A DNA stretch of 6,774 nt. Origin: Enterocloster bolteae (GTDB lineage Bacteria > Bacillota_A > Clostridia > Lachnospirales > Lachnospiraceae). Below are positions 1 through 5,871 of this stretch, in pieces. Position numbers and translations under genes: made by a program. Every line of letters begins with the position of its first letter. Within the stretch, counting starts at the first letter, position 1. The notes beneath the pieces are model-generated. The model did not search any database. It was not told the DNA's origin and saw only the letters and a list, made by a program, of their open reading frames with translations. The stretch covers positions 1 to 6,774 of the forward strand of contig JAETTS010000137.1 of NCBI GenBank assembly GCA_021769025.1, given 5' to 3'.

Positions 1-1220
1 TATTTACCCATGACGGCTGCCTGATTACCAATATTGATTTAAACAGACTGCAGAAAATGCTGCAGTCTTATTCATATATGAAAGACGAAGTGATCTATCT
101 GCTGGATGATGAGAAGCATGTGCTGATACAGAGTGAGGCGGATACTGTTGGAGTCCAGGATTTTTTGTCCTGTCTGGCAGAAGAGAAGGGCGCTTTTCAG
201 GGCCAAGGCAGCAGATGGGTGAGACACTCTCTCTTTAAGCGGCATCTGGTCAGTGTAAGGCTGATTGGGGAGCCTGGAATCTATATCGTATCCATAACAC
301 CGGACAATACGGTGTATACCCATCTCCTACAGACCTTTAAGTGGTTTTTTGTTGTCTGCCTGTTGGATATCCTTGTGATTCTGACCCTTGCGTTTATGAC
401 GACAAAACGCTCTTTTGACCATATCCGGTCCATTCTGTGGATGTTTGAGCAGGCGGAGGCAGGCAGGACGGTGGGGCGGCCCAAAACAAAAACAGCGCAG
501 AAAGATGAGTATGATATCATATTGGATAATATGGTTCAGATGTTTTTGAACAGCAGCTATCTGAATATGCAGCTGAAGGAAAAACAGTATGAGAAGGAGA
601 ATGCAGAGTTGAAGGCCCTTCAGCTTCAGATCAATCCCCATTTTCTGTTCAATACCCTTCAGACCCTGGATCTTGAGGTGGGAAAGGAGGGAAAACCGGA
701 GGATATCCGGTACATTATCCGCTGCCTGTCCGATATTTTAAAATACGCTTTGGAGGACGTGAATAAGTTAGTAACATTGAAAGAAGAGCTAAGCTATCTG
801 AAAAAATATATGACGGTTCAGCAATACCGTTTCGGAACCCGGTTTATCATTTACTATGACATAGAAGAGGAACTTGAGAACGCTATGGTATTCCGGATGA
901 TGCTGCAGCCGGTTTTAGAAAATTGCCTGCTTCATGGCATCCGGCAGCAGACGGAGGAGAGAGAGTATATCATGGTGGAGGCAAATATGAAGCAGGACAA
1001 GATGGAGATCATTGTATCTGACACAGGAAAAGGCATGGATGAAGAGCAGCTAAGGAAGCTGAGAGAGCAAGTGGCCGGTTCCCAATCAAAGAGCATAGGC
1101 CTGGCGAATTTAAACCGCCGGCTGCTTCTGTACTATGGCGAAGAAAGCCAGTTGAAGATTCAGTCCGCCGTGGGGGAGGGAACGGTTATTTCTTTCTCCA
1201 TTCCCAATGTTCCTCTTTGA
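1..1220 (+). CDS. YesM/LytS-type sensor histidine kinase, 5' end outside window
   Basis: Membrane sensor kinase that autophosphorylates on His and passes phosphate to a response regulator, probably an AraC-type YesN-like partner lying upstream (inference). The frame is open from nt 3, giving 18 residues before the first Met at nt 57; that Met has no Shine-Dalgarno, so the gene is truncated by the window edge. Numbering from that Met: the end of an extracellular sensor domain (to about 90), a transmembrane helix at about 96-114, a HAMP-like linker, and a coiled-coil-like stretch at 168-188. Then comes the His_kinase H-box NPHFLFN with phospho-acceptor H195, an N-box with E288-N289, a G1 box SDTGKGM at 321-327, and a G2 box GLANLNRR at 348-355. 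All ATP-binding motifs are intact. In this family the ligands are often extracellular sugars or peptides, but the ligand cannot be read here. The stop is followed by a separate promoter for trpS. Confidence 0.93.
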   Translation, partial: FTHDGCLITNIDLNRLQKMLQSYSYMKDEVIYLLDDEKHVLIQSEADTVGVQDFLSCLAEEKGAFQGQGSRWVRHSLFKRHLVSVRLIGEPGIYIVSITPDNTVYTHLLQTFKWFFVVCLLDILVILTLAFMTTKRSFDHIRSILWMFEQAEAGRTVGRPKTKTAQKDEYDIILDNMVQMFLNSSYLNMQLKEKQYEKENAELKALQLQINPHFLFNTLQTLDLEVGKEGKPEDIRYIIRCLSDILKYALEDVNKLVTLKEELSYLKKYMTVQQYRFGTRFIIYYDIEEELENAMVFRMMLQPVLENCLLHGIRQQTEEREYIMVEANMKQDKMEIIVSDTGKGMDEEQLRKLREQVAGSQSKSIGLANLNRRLLLYYGEESQLKIQSAVGEGTVISFSIPNVPL

Positions 1221-1258
1221 TTTGTAAAAAAAATGTAATAGGAATTTTTTCAAATAGA

Positions 1259-1267
1259 TGCTATACT
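1259..1267 (+). promoter_or_regulatory. Extended -10 promoter for trpS
   Basis: TGCTATACT fits the extended -10 form TGn-TATACT (one mismatch to TATAAT). At 17-bp spacing the -35 position (1239-1244, TAGGAA) is poor, which is typical of promoters relying on the TG element. The predicted transcript start is near 1274, giving a leader of about 52 nt before the trpS start. Confidence 0.6.
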
Positions 1268-1280
1268 AGTCCTACCAGCT

Positions 1281-1309
1281 TGCGGTGCTGCCCTTGGGAG
1301 GCCGCAGCA
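1281..1309 (+). promoter_or_regulatory. Structured trpS leader with two alternative stems
   Basis: Two perfect but mutually exclusive stems share a right arm. TGCGG (1281-1285) pairs with CCGCA (1302-1306), and TGCTGC (1286-1291) pairs with GCAGCA (1304-1309). The structure ends 5 nt before the trpS Shine-Dalgarno (1315-1320). There is no T run after it, so it is not a terminator. The leader is far too short for a T-box, and no T-box core motif is visible. A regulatory role is inference only. Confidence 0.35.
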
Positions 1310-1325
1310 TAATCAGGAGGAAACC

Positions 1326-2426
1326 ATGGAGAAAAGTAAAAAAATCATTCTGACCGGAGACAGGCCTACAGGAAGGCTGCATGTAGGTCATTATGTAGGC
1401 TCATTAAAAAGGCGGGTGGAACTGCAGAATTCGGGAGAGTTTGACCAGATTTTTATCATGATTGCCGATGCCCAGGCTCTTACGGACAATGCGGACAACC
1501 CGGAGAAGGTGCGCCAGAACATTATCGAGGTGGCCCTTGACTATCTTTCCTGCGGATTAGATCCAGCCAAATCCACCTTGTTTATCCAGTCCCAGATTCC
1601 GGAACTGACAGAGTTAACCTTTTATTATATGAACCTGGTGACCGTATCCAGGCTTCAGAGAAACCCTACGGTGAAAAATGAGATCAAGATGCGCAATTTT
1701 GAGGCCAGCATCCCGGTAGGCTTTTTCGCCTATCCCATCAGCCAGGCATCGGATATCACGGCCTTTAAGGCTACCACGGTTCCTGTGGGGGAGGATCAGC
1801 TTCCCATGATTGAGCAGACCAGGGAGATTGTGAGAAGCTTTAACCATATCTACGGCGAGGTTTTGGTGGAGCCGGATGTGCTTCTGCCGGACAACAAGGC
1901 GTGCCTGCGCCTTCCAGGGACAGACGGCAAGGCCAAGATGAGCAAGTCCCTAAATAACTGTATCTATCTGTCTGACTCACCGGAAGAAGTGAAGAAGAAG
2001 ATCATGAGTATGTTTACGGATCCTAACCATATCCGTGTGGAAGATCCTGGCTGCGTGGAAGGCAACCCGGTCTTCATCTATCTGGATGCCTTCTGCCGGG
2101 ATGAACATTTTAAAGCCTACTGGCCGGATTATCAGAATCTGGATGAGTTGAAGGCTCATTACACCAGAGGCGGCTTGGGGGACGTGAAGGTGAAGCGGTT
2201 CTTAAACCAGGTACTTCAGGAGGAACTGGAACCCATCCGTGTCCGCAGAAAAGCATACGAGCAGAATATTCCGGAGGTTTACCGGATTCTTAAGGAAGGA
2301 AGCATCTGTGCCCAGAAGGCGGCGGCAGCTACCCTGGCGGAGGTGAAGGCGGCCATGAAGATCAATTATTTTGACGATGAAGAGTTGATTCAGGCCCAGG
2401 CCCAGAGGTTTGCAGGACAGAAGTAA
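1326..2426 (+). CDS. trpS: Tryptophanyl-tRNA synthetase
   Basis: Class Ic aminoacyl-tRNA synthetase that charges tRNA-Trp with tryptophan using ATP in the cytoplasm. The 366-aa protein has the HIGH-type signature HVGH at 19-22 within [13 protein letters not shown], and the second signature KMSKS at 204-208. The N-terminal TGDRPTG and the stretches [13 protein letters not shown] and RLERNPTVK-like RLQRNPTVK match the streptococcal/clostridial branch I remember, rather than the GxQPSG form of Bacillus subtilis TrpS. It runs about 17 residues past the usual end after the INYF motif (family comparison from memory). The start is fixed by AGGAGG at 1315-1320, 5 nt upstream. It has its own extended -10 promoter and short leader. 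The carboxypeptidase gene follows after 31 bp and is probably co-transcribed. Confidence 0.97.
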   Translation: MEKSKKIILTGDRPTGRLHVGHYVGSLKRRVELQNSGEFDQIFIMIADAQALTDNADNPEKVRQNIIEVALDYLSCGLDPAKSTLFIQSQIPELTELTFYYMNLVTVSRLQRNPTVKNEIKMRNFEASIPVGFFAYPISQASDITAFKATTVPVGEDQLPMIEQTREIVRSFNHIYGEVLVEPDVLLPDNKACLRLPGTDGKAKMSKSLNNCIYLSDSPEEVKKKIMSMFTDPNHIRVEDPGCVEGNPVFIYLDAFCRDEHFKAYWPDYQNLDELKAHYTRGGLGDVKVKRFLNQVLQEELEPIRVRRKAYEQNIPEVYRILKEGSICAQKAAAATLAEVKAAMKINYFDDEELIQAQAQRFAGQK

Positions 2427-2457
2427 CGGACAAAGTATAGAAGACGAAAGGGAAGAC

Positions 2458-3804
2458 ATGGGGAACAAGAGAAAAATTCTGGCATTCCTGCTGGTCCTTC
2501 TTCTGGTATGCCAGACACCAGCATATGCCACGGTGACAGGGCCAGCGGCCCCATCCCAGCCCGGCATTTCTGTCCAGATATGGGCAGAGCCAGAGATCAG
2601 GGCAGAAGGAGCCGTGGTGATTGACGCAGCCAGCGGCCAGGTTCTTTATGGAAAGAACGAGAGAAATCGGTTTTATCCTGCCAGCATTACCAAGCTTTTG
2701 ACAGCGCTTCTGGTGTTGGAACGATGCGGTTTAAACGATACGGTTACCTTTTCCCAGACAGCTACCACCAACCTGGAGTCAGGGGCTGTGACGCTGAATC
2801 TGACAGAGGGAGATAAGCTGACGGTAAGCCAGTGTCTGTACGCCCTTCTCTTAAAATCCGCCAACGAAGTGGCCAACGGCCTGGCAGAACATGTATCCGG
2901 CAGCGTGGCAGGATTTGCGGAGCTGATGAATCAAAAAGCGGCGTCTCTTGGGTGCACAGGAACCCATTTTGCCAATCCCAACGGCCTCAATGACAACAAT
3001 CACTATACCACGCCTTATGACATGGCTCTGATTGCCAGAGCCGCTTTTCAGAATCAGACATTGTGTAACATCAATACAACATTAAGCTATGAAATGCCCG
3101 CAACAAAAAAATCTGAGGCCAAGACCATTACCATGGGCCATAAGATGATGTACAGGACGGATTCTAGATATTATGAGGGAATCATCGGCGGAAAGACAGG
3201 ATATACCTCCAAAGCCGGGAATACCCTGGTTACTGGCGCAGAAAAAAATGGCGTACGATTGATTGCAGTGGTGATGAAAAGTTCCTCCACCCATTATGAG
3301 GATACCAAAGCCCTTTTGGATTATGGGTTTGCAAAGATGGGAGTCGGCGGATCAGGACAGAATTCAGGCGGGCAGCCAGCCGTTGACCCAGGCAGAGATC
3401 CCGGTGCCAGCCAGACTGCACCTGCCGGTCAGATTGTTGCTCCAGGACAGGACGGGACTTCCAACCAAACCATTGTTCCAGGACAGGCTTTGTCTGTGGG
3501 CTGGATAAAGGATGCCATGGGGTGGTACTACATAAAGGCAGACGGCAGCCGGGCAGCCGGGGAATGGCTGGAACTAGGGGACGGGGATTACTGGATTGAT
3601 GCCAATGGTTATATGGCTACAGGATGGCGCCATTACACCAACGGAGCTTGGTATTATTTTCATTCCAGCGGAGCTATGGCAAAAAACAGCTGGGTAGTTG
3701 ACAATGGCAAGTGGTTCTATCTGGGAACCCAGGGTTTTATGCTTCGAAATACCACAACGCCAGACGGATACCAGGTTGACAGCGAAGGCATCTGGATCCC
3801 ATAG
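2458..3804 (+). CDS. Secreted D-alanyl-D-alanine carboxypeptidase with cell-wall-binding repeats
   Basis: Serine-type (S11 family, DacA/DacF-like) enzyme that trims the terminal D-Ala from peptidoglycan stem peptides outside the membrane. I choose ATG 2458 (448 aa) over the earlier TTG at 2410: it has AAAGGGA at 2447-2453 and begins a clean signal peptide (MGNKRK, a hydrophobic core, then cleavage after AYA at about residue 24), while the TTG lies inside trpS. Catalytic motifs are all present: SITK at 76-79 (nucleophile S76), SAN at 134-136, KTG at 246-248. The catalytic domain ends near residue 294. A Pro/Gly/Gln-rich linker follows (295-346), then about four aromatic-rich cell-wall/choline-binding-type repeats (347-448, units such as GWYYIKADG, GDYWIDANGY, AWYYFHSSGA, KWFYLGTQG). 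The PBP5 C-terminal beta domain and amphipathic anchor normally found here are missing, so the repeats probably provide wall attachment (inference). Confidence 0.93.
   Translation: MGNKRKILAFLLVLLLVCQTPAYATVTGPAAPSQPGISVQIWAEPEIRAEGAVVIDAASGQVLYGKNERNRFYPASITKLLTALLVLERCGLNDTVTFSQTATTNLESGAVTLNLTEGDKLTVSQCLYALLLKSANEVANGLAEHVSGSVAGFAELMNQKAASLGCTGTHFANPNGLNDNNHYTTPYDMALIARAAFQNQTLCNINTTLSYEMPATKKSEAKTITMGHKMMYRTDSRYYEGIIGGKTGYTSKAGNTLVTGAEKNGVRLIAVVMKSSSTHYEDTKALLDYGFAKMGVGGSGQNSGGQPAVDPGRDPGASQTAPAGQIVAPGQDGTSNQTIVPGQALSVGWIKDAMGWYYIKADGSRAAGEWLELGDGDYWIDANGYMATGWRHYTNGAWYYFHSSGAMAKNSWVVDNGKWFYLGTQGFMLRNTTTPDGYQVDSEGIWIP
3433..3487 (+). repeat. Imperfect direct repeat in the carboxypeptidase linker
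   Basis: CCAGGACAGG occurs at 3442-3451 and again in frame at 3478-3487, a 36-nt (12-codon) period, encoding related peptides IVAPGQ and TIVPGQ. It is a short low-complexity linker repeat between the catalytic domain and the wall-binding repeats. Confidence 0.5.
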
Positions 3805-3822
3805 TTTTTTATCATAATAGTT

Positions 3823-3857
3823 AGGGGTAGCGACAGCCGCCCCTTTTATCTTTTGTT
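3823..3857 (+). terminator. Rho-independent terminator after the carboxypeptidase gene
   Basis: The stem AGGGG (3823-3827) pairs with CCCCT (3840-3844) and continues inward through a T-G wobble, an A/C mismatch and two G-C pairs to a GACA loop (3832-3835). It is followed by the T-rich tail TTTTATCTTTTGTT. It begins 18 bp after the stop codon. Read leftward the hairpin lacks a good T run, so it would terminate the convergent xre transcript only weakly. Confidence 0.8.
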
Positions 3858-3872
3858 ATATTTATACAGTAA

Positions 3873-4145
3873 TTATGTAGTTTCAGGTTCTTGCGGCTTT
3901 TCTTCTGGCTGATACATAGCAGGATTAGGAAAAGCCAGCTCGCTGTTATCCATACGGAATTCCATGATATCTCCAACCGAACAATCCAATATGGTACACA
4001 GCACGCCAATGGTATGGGTGGAAACATATTGATTGTTTTTCAGCCTGTTTAACTGACCGGAACTAAAACCATAATGTTTGATAAGCCGATATTGACTGAC
4101 GTTTCGATCTTTCATAGTTTTCCATAATGGTTCATAAATAATCAT
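3873..4145 (-). CDS. XRE-family (Cro/CI-type) helix-turn-helix regulator
   Basis: A 90-residue DNA-binding protein. Residues about 5-63 form a single Cro/CI-type HTH domain resembling the HTH_26 group: a WKTMKDRNVSQYRLIKHYG first half with the scaffold helix, recognition region SSGQLNRLKNN at 28-38, then STHTIGVLCTILDCSVGDIMEF, the hallmark end of this family. The C-terminal tail (about 73-90) is Pro/Glu-rich and probably disordered; no sensor domain is visible. The start is well supported by AAAGGAGG on the minus strand (4152-4159), 6 nt from the ATG. It is divergent from the DUF6062-like gene and converges on the carboxypeptidase gene. Such small regulators commonly control themselves and a neighbour through nearby inverted repeats, and candidates lie at 4167-4185 and 4206-4217. 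Its target and signal are unknown. Confidence 0.88.
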   Translation of the reverse strand: MIIYEPLWKTMKDRNVSQYRLIKHYGFSSGQLNRLKNNQYVSTHTIGVLCTILDCSVGDIMEFRMDNSELAFPNPAMYQPEEKPQEPETT

Positions 4146-4166
4146 AATTCGCCTCCTTTCCGTCTC

Positions 4167-4185
4167 AAACAGCTTCTATCTGTTT
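4167..4185 (-). promoter_or_regulatory. Inverted repeat just upstream of the xre ribosome binding site
   Basis: AAACAG (4167-4172) and CTGTTT (4180-4185) are perfect 6-bp inverted arms separated by 7 nt, sitting 7 nt beyond the xre Shine-Dalgarno. It may be an operator or a small 5' leader hairpin of the xre message. The sequence cannot tell which. Confidence 0.35.
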
Positions 4186-4205
4186 CTACTTTAATTTAAA
4201 ATGCA

Positions 4206-4217
4206 TTATCCGGATAA
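4206..4217. promoter_or_regulatory. 12-bp perfect palindrome in the divergent intergenic region (candidate operator)
   Basis: TTATCCGGATAA reads the same on both strands. A further half-site GGATAA lies at 4235-4240, 23 bp from the right half of the palindrome, i.e. about two helical turns. On the minus strand GATAAT (4205-4210) could itself be an xre -10 box, with TTTATG (4228-4233) as a weak -35 at 17-bp spacing, in which case the palindrome would overlap the xre promoter and suit autoregulation. The 231-bp region 4146-4376 otherwise holds the items listed separately. Confidence 0.4.
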
Positions 4218-4297
4218 GTATATTGTTCATAAATGGATAATAATGGAAGAAATGGAAGGAAAAGGCGACGTATAGACTGAGAAAAGGAAATCGGTTC

Positions 4298-4327
4298 TTG
4301 ACGGGAAAACAGAAAAACGTGTATGAT
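4298..4327 (+). promoter_or_regulatory. Sigma-A promoter for the DUF6062-like gene
   Basis: TTGACG (4298-4303) and TATGAT (4322-4327) are each one base from consensus and are separated by 18 bp. The predicted start is near 4334. The -10 box covers the in-frame ATGs at 4323 and 4326, so those cannot be start codons on this transcript; translation should begin at 4377. It likely drives the downstream rubrerythrin as well. Confidence 0.72.
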
Positions 4328-4376
4328 GAAAGAAAAAGATGCGGAGAAAGAATGGGGAAAAGGAGAAGCGGGGACT

Positions 4377-5132
4377 ATGAAAGAGAAATTATACACCATA
4401 GAATTGAATGATGCACTGAAGGCAGGAGATGAATGCCCGTTTTGCTATCTGGAACGGAATCTGGAACAGGCAGCCATTGAATTTGTTCTGGGATCGTCCT
4501 ATATGGAAAGTGATATTCGGGATCAGACTGACCGGCAGGGGTTTTGCAGACAGCATACCAAGATGATGTACGATTATGGCAATACTTTGGGCAATGCCTG
4601 GATATTAAAGACAAGAATGAAACATTTGCGGGAAGAGTTGAAAAAGCAGATGGATGCTTTTTCTCCGGAACAGGCCTCCCTGTTTGGGAAATGGAAGAAG
4701 AAGGAAGAGACGAAGAGCACAGTAGGTGCCTGGATTCGGCAGGAGGAATGCCATTGCTATGTGTGCACCAGGGTGAAGAATACGTATGAGAGGGTTCTGG
4801 ATACATTTGTGTATCAGGTAAAACATGAGAGTGAATTCATGAATCTGGTAAAAGAATCCAAGGGCTTTTGTATTCACCATTTTGCAGACCTGGTGGATGC
4901 TTGCCAGGGTGGCCTGGGGAAGAAGGAGCAGGAGGAAGTCTTTCCGGTGCTGTTTCGGCAGATGGAGCAGGAACTGAACCGGATACAGGAAGATATTGAC
5001 TGGCTTATCGAGAAGTATGATTATGTAAACAAAGACAAGGACTGGAAAAATTCCAGGGACGCAGTGCAGCGTACTATGCAGAAAATTGTAGGCAGCTATC
5101 CGGCGGATCCGGTGTTTCGAAGCAGCAAATAG
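4377..5132 (+). CDS. DUF6062-like protein with duplicated Cys/His modules
   Basis: Function unknown; I recognise it from memory as resembling the DUF6062 family of clostridia, with moderate certainty. The 251-aa protein is soluble, with no signal peptide or membrane segment. It contains two copies of one module. Copy 1 has C20-P-F-C23 then, 33 residues on, G-F-C57-R-Q-H60. Copy 2 has C127-Y-V-C130 then, 34 residues on, G-F-C165-I-H-H168. An extra C125 precedes the second CxxC. The regular CxxC...CxxH arrangement suggests two metal (Zn or Fe) sites or redox thiols (inference). A charged Lys/Glu-rich linker (about 82-124) joins them and the C-terminus is helical and acidic. Start 4377 is chosen because AAGGAG lies at 4360-4365 and the -10 box overlaps the upstream ATGs. 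Rubrerythrin follows after 82 bp. Confidence 0.8.
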   Translation: MKEKLYTIELNDALKAGDECPFCYLERNLEQAAIEFVLGSSYMESDIRDQTDRQGFCRQHTKMMYDYGNTLGNAWILKTRMKHLREELKKQMDAFSPEQASLFGKWKKKEETKSTVGAWIRQEECHCYVCTRVKNTYERVLDTFVYQVKHESEFMNLVKESKGFCIHHFADLVDACQGGLGKKEQEEVFPVLFRQMEQELNRIQEDIDWLIEKYDYVNKDKDWKNSRDAVQRTMQKIVGSYPADPVFRSSK

Positions 5133-5169
5133 AAGACAGCAATGTATAACTTTCCCATAATGGATAATA

Positions 5170-5205
5170 CTACCTTCGAGAATATGTGAATCCATAAGGA
5201 GGTAG
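5170..5205 (+). promoter_or_regulatory. Hairpin that can mask the rubrerythrin ribosome binding site
   Basis: CTACCTTC (5170-5177) can pair with GGAGGTAG (5198-5205) in an 8-bp stem containing one T-G wobble and a 20-nt loop. The right arm includes most of the Shine-Dalgarno AAGGAGGT (5196-5203), so the stem would block ribosome binding. A possible -10 box GATAAT (5163-5168, no good -35) would start transcripts near 5175 and remove most of the left arm. Readthrough transcripts from the DUF6062-like gene would keep it. Whether it folds or matters is inference. Confidence 0.42.
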
Positions 5206-5214
5206 ACAAGAACC

Positions 5215-5808
5215 ATGGACTTTAAAACAAGTGAAACAGCCAGGAATCTGATGCGGGCCTTTGCAGGAGAAAGCCAGGCAAGAAACCGCTACACCTTTGC
5301 AGCGGGAATCGCAAAGCAGGAGAAGTTGCCAGTGATTGAGGCGGTATTCCAGTTCACGGCCGATCAGGAAAAAGAGCACGGGGAGATTTTTTACAATTAT
5401 CTGAAGGATCTGGCAGGGGAAACCATTCACATTGACGGCGGTTATCCCGTGGATCTCTCACAGAATACCCTGGATCTTCTGAATGCAGCTAGACATAATG
5501 AGTATGAGGAACATGACGTAGTATATCAGGCGTTTGGAGACAAGGCCAAAGAAGAAGGATTTGAAGAAATCGGAAGGATTTTCCATCAGATTGCGCTCAT
5601 TGAAAAGGTTCATGGGGACCGTTTCGGAATGTTTGCAGATTTAATAAGCAGACAGCAGCTGTTTGTGTCCGATATTGCAACCGGATGGATGTGTCTGAAC
5701 TGTGGCCATGTGTTGGAAGGAACCAAAGCACCGCAGATGTGCCCTGTATGTAAGCATGAACAGGGATACTTTATACGCCTTGAGATGGCTCCTTACCTTG
5801 GCCGATGA
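5215..5808 (+). CDS. rbr: Rubrerythrin
   Basis: Cytoplasmic di-iron peroxidase that reduces hydrogen peroxide to water in anaerobes, with electrons coming through rubredoxin or NADH-dependent donors. The 197-aa length is typical. An N-terminal ferritin-like four-helix domain (about 1-145) carries the expected iron ligands: E19, the E52-x2-H55 pair, E96 and E99, and E130-x2-H133. The C-terminal rubredoxin-like domain has C160-x2-C163 and C176-x2-C179, which bind one iron. All ligands are intact, so the enzyme should be active. The start has TAAGGAGGT at 5195-5203, with somewhat long spacing (12 nt from the last G of AGGAGG). It lies between the DUF6062-like gene and the phosphoesterase with no clear terminator on either side. 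Clostridial rubrerythrins are often under PerR control, but I see no convincing PerR box here. Confidence 0.97.
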   Translation: MDFKTSETARNLMRAFAGESQARNRYTFAAGIAKQEKLPVIEAVFQFTADQEKEHGEIFYNYLKDLAGETIHIDGGYPVDLSQNTLDLLNAARHNEYEEHDVVYQAFGDKAKEEGFEEIGRIFHQIALIEKVHGDRFGMFADLISRQQLFVSDIATGWMCLNCGHVLEGTKAPQMCPVCKHEQGYFIRLEMAPYLGR

Positions 5809-5833
5809 CAGAAAAGTGGTGTCTGGCCGAAGG
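5796..5833 (+). other. Long interrupted hairpin over the rubrerythrin stop codon
   Basis: Paired segments from outside in are CCTT (5796-5799) with AAGG (5830-5833), GGCC (5800-5803) with GGCC (5825-5828), and GACA (5807-5810) with TGTC (5820-5823), with a 9-nt loop and small bulges. The stop codon (5806-5808) is inside. No T run follows on either strand, so it is not an intrinsic terminator. It could protect or process the mRNA between rubrerythrin and the phosphoesterase. Confidence 0.4.
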
Positions 5834-5871
5834 AAGCAGAATAAAAGGAAAAAGAAAAAGGAAACAGCAAA

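Noticed and set aside
1221..1254. A/T-only hairpin (TTTG-t-AAAAAA with TTTTTTCAAA) after the kinase gene, as a terminator
   Set aside because: The stem is almost all A-T and no T run follows it, so termination would be weak at best.
2410..2457. Longer start (TTG at 2410) for the carboxypeptidase
   Set aside because: It lies inside trpS and would put a charged stretch before the signal peptide. ATG 2458 has a ribosome site and a normal signal peptide.
3821..4027. 68-codon minus-strand frame overlapping the terminator and xre
   Set aside because: It is out of frame with the well-supported XRE gene, has no ribosome site and crosses the terminator hairpin.
4323..4376. Upstream ATGs at 4323/4326 as starts of the DUF6062-like gene
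   Set aside because: They sit within the -10 box TATGAT of its promoter, so they would not be transcribed. ATG 4377 has AAGGAG upstream.
4122..5163. CCATAATGG at 4122-4130 and 5155-5163 as a repeated operator
   Set aside because: A 9-mer repeated twice in a window of this size is expected by chance, and the first copy is inside the xre coding region.
5133..5214. PerR box upstream of rubrerythrin
   Set aside because: The A/T-rich stretch there lacks the inverted TTATAAT/ATTATAA symmetry.
4605..5216. 203-codon open frame on the minus strand opposite the DUF6062-like gene
   Set aside because: It has no recognisable domain and is fully antisense to a gene with clear Cys/His motifs, good promoter and ribosome site. 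It is best explained as a shadow frame.
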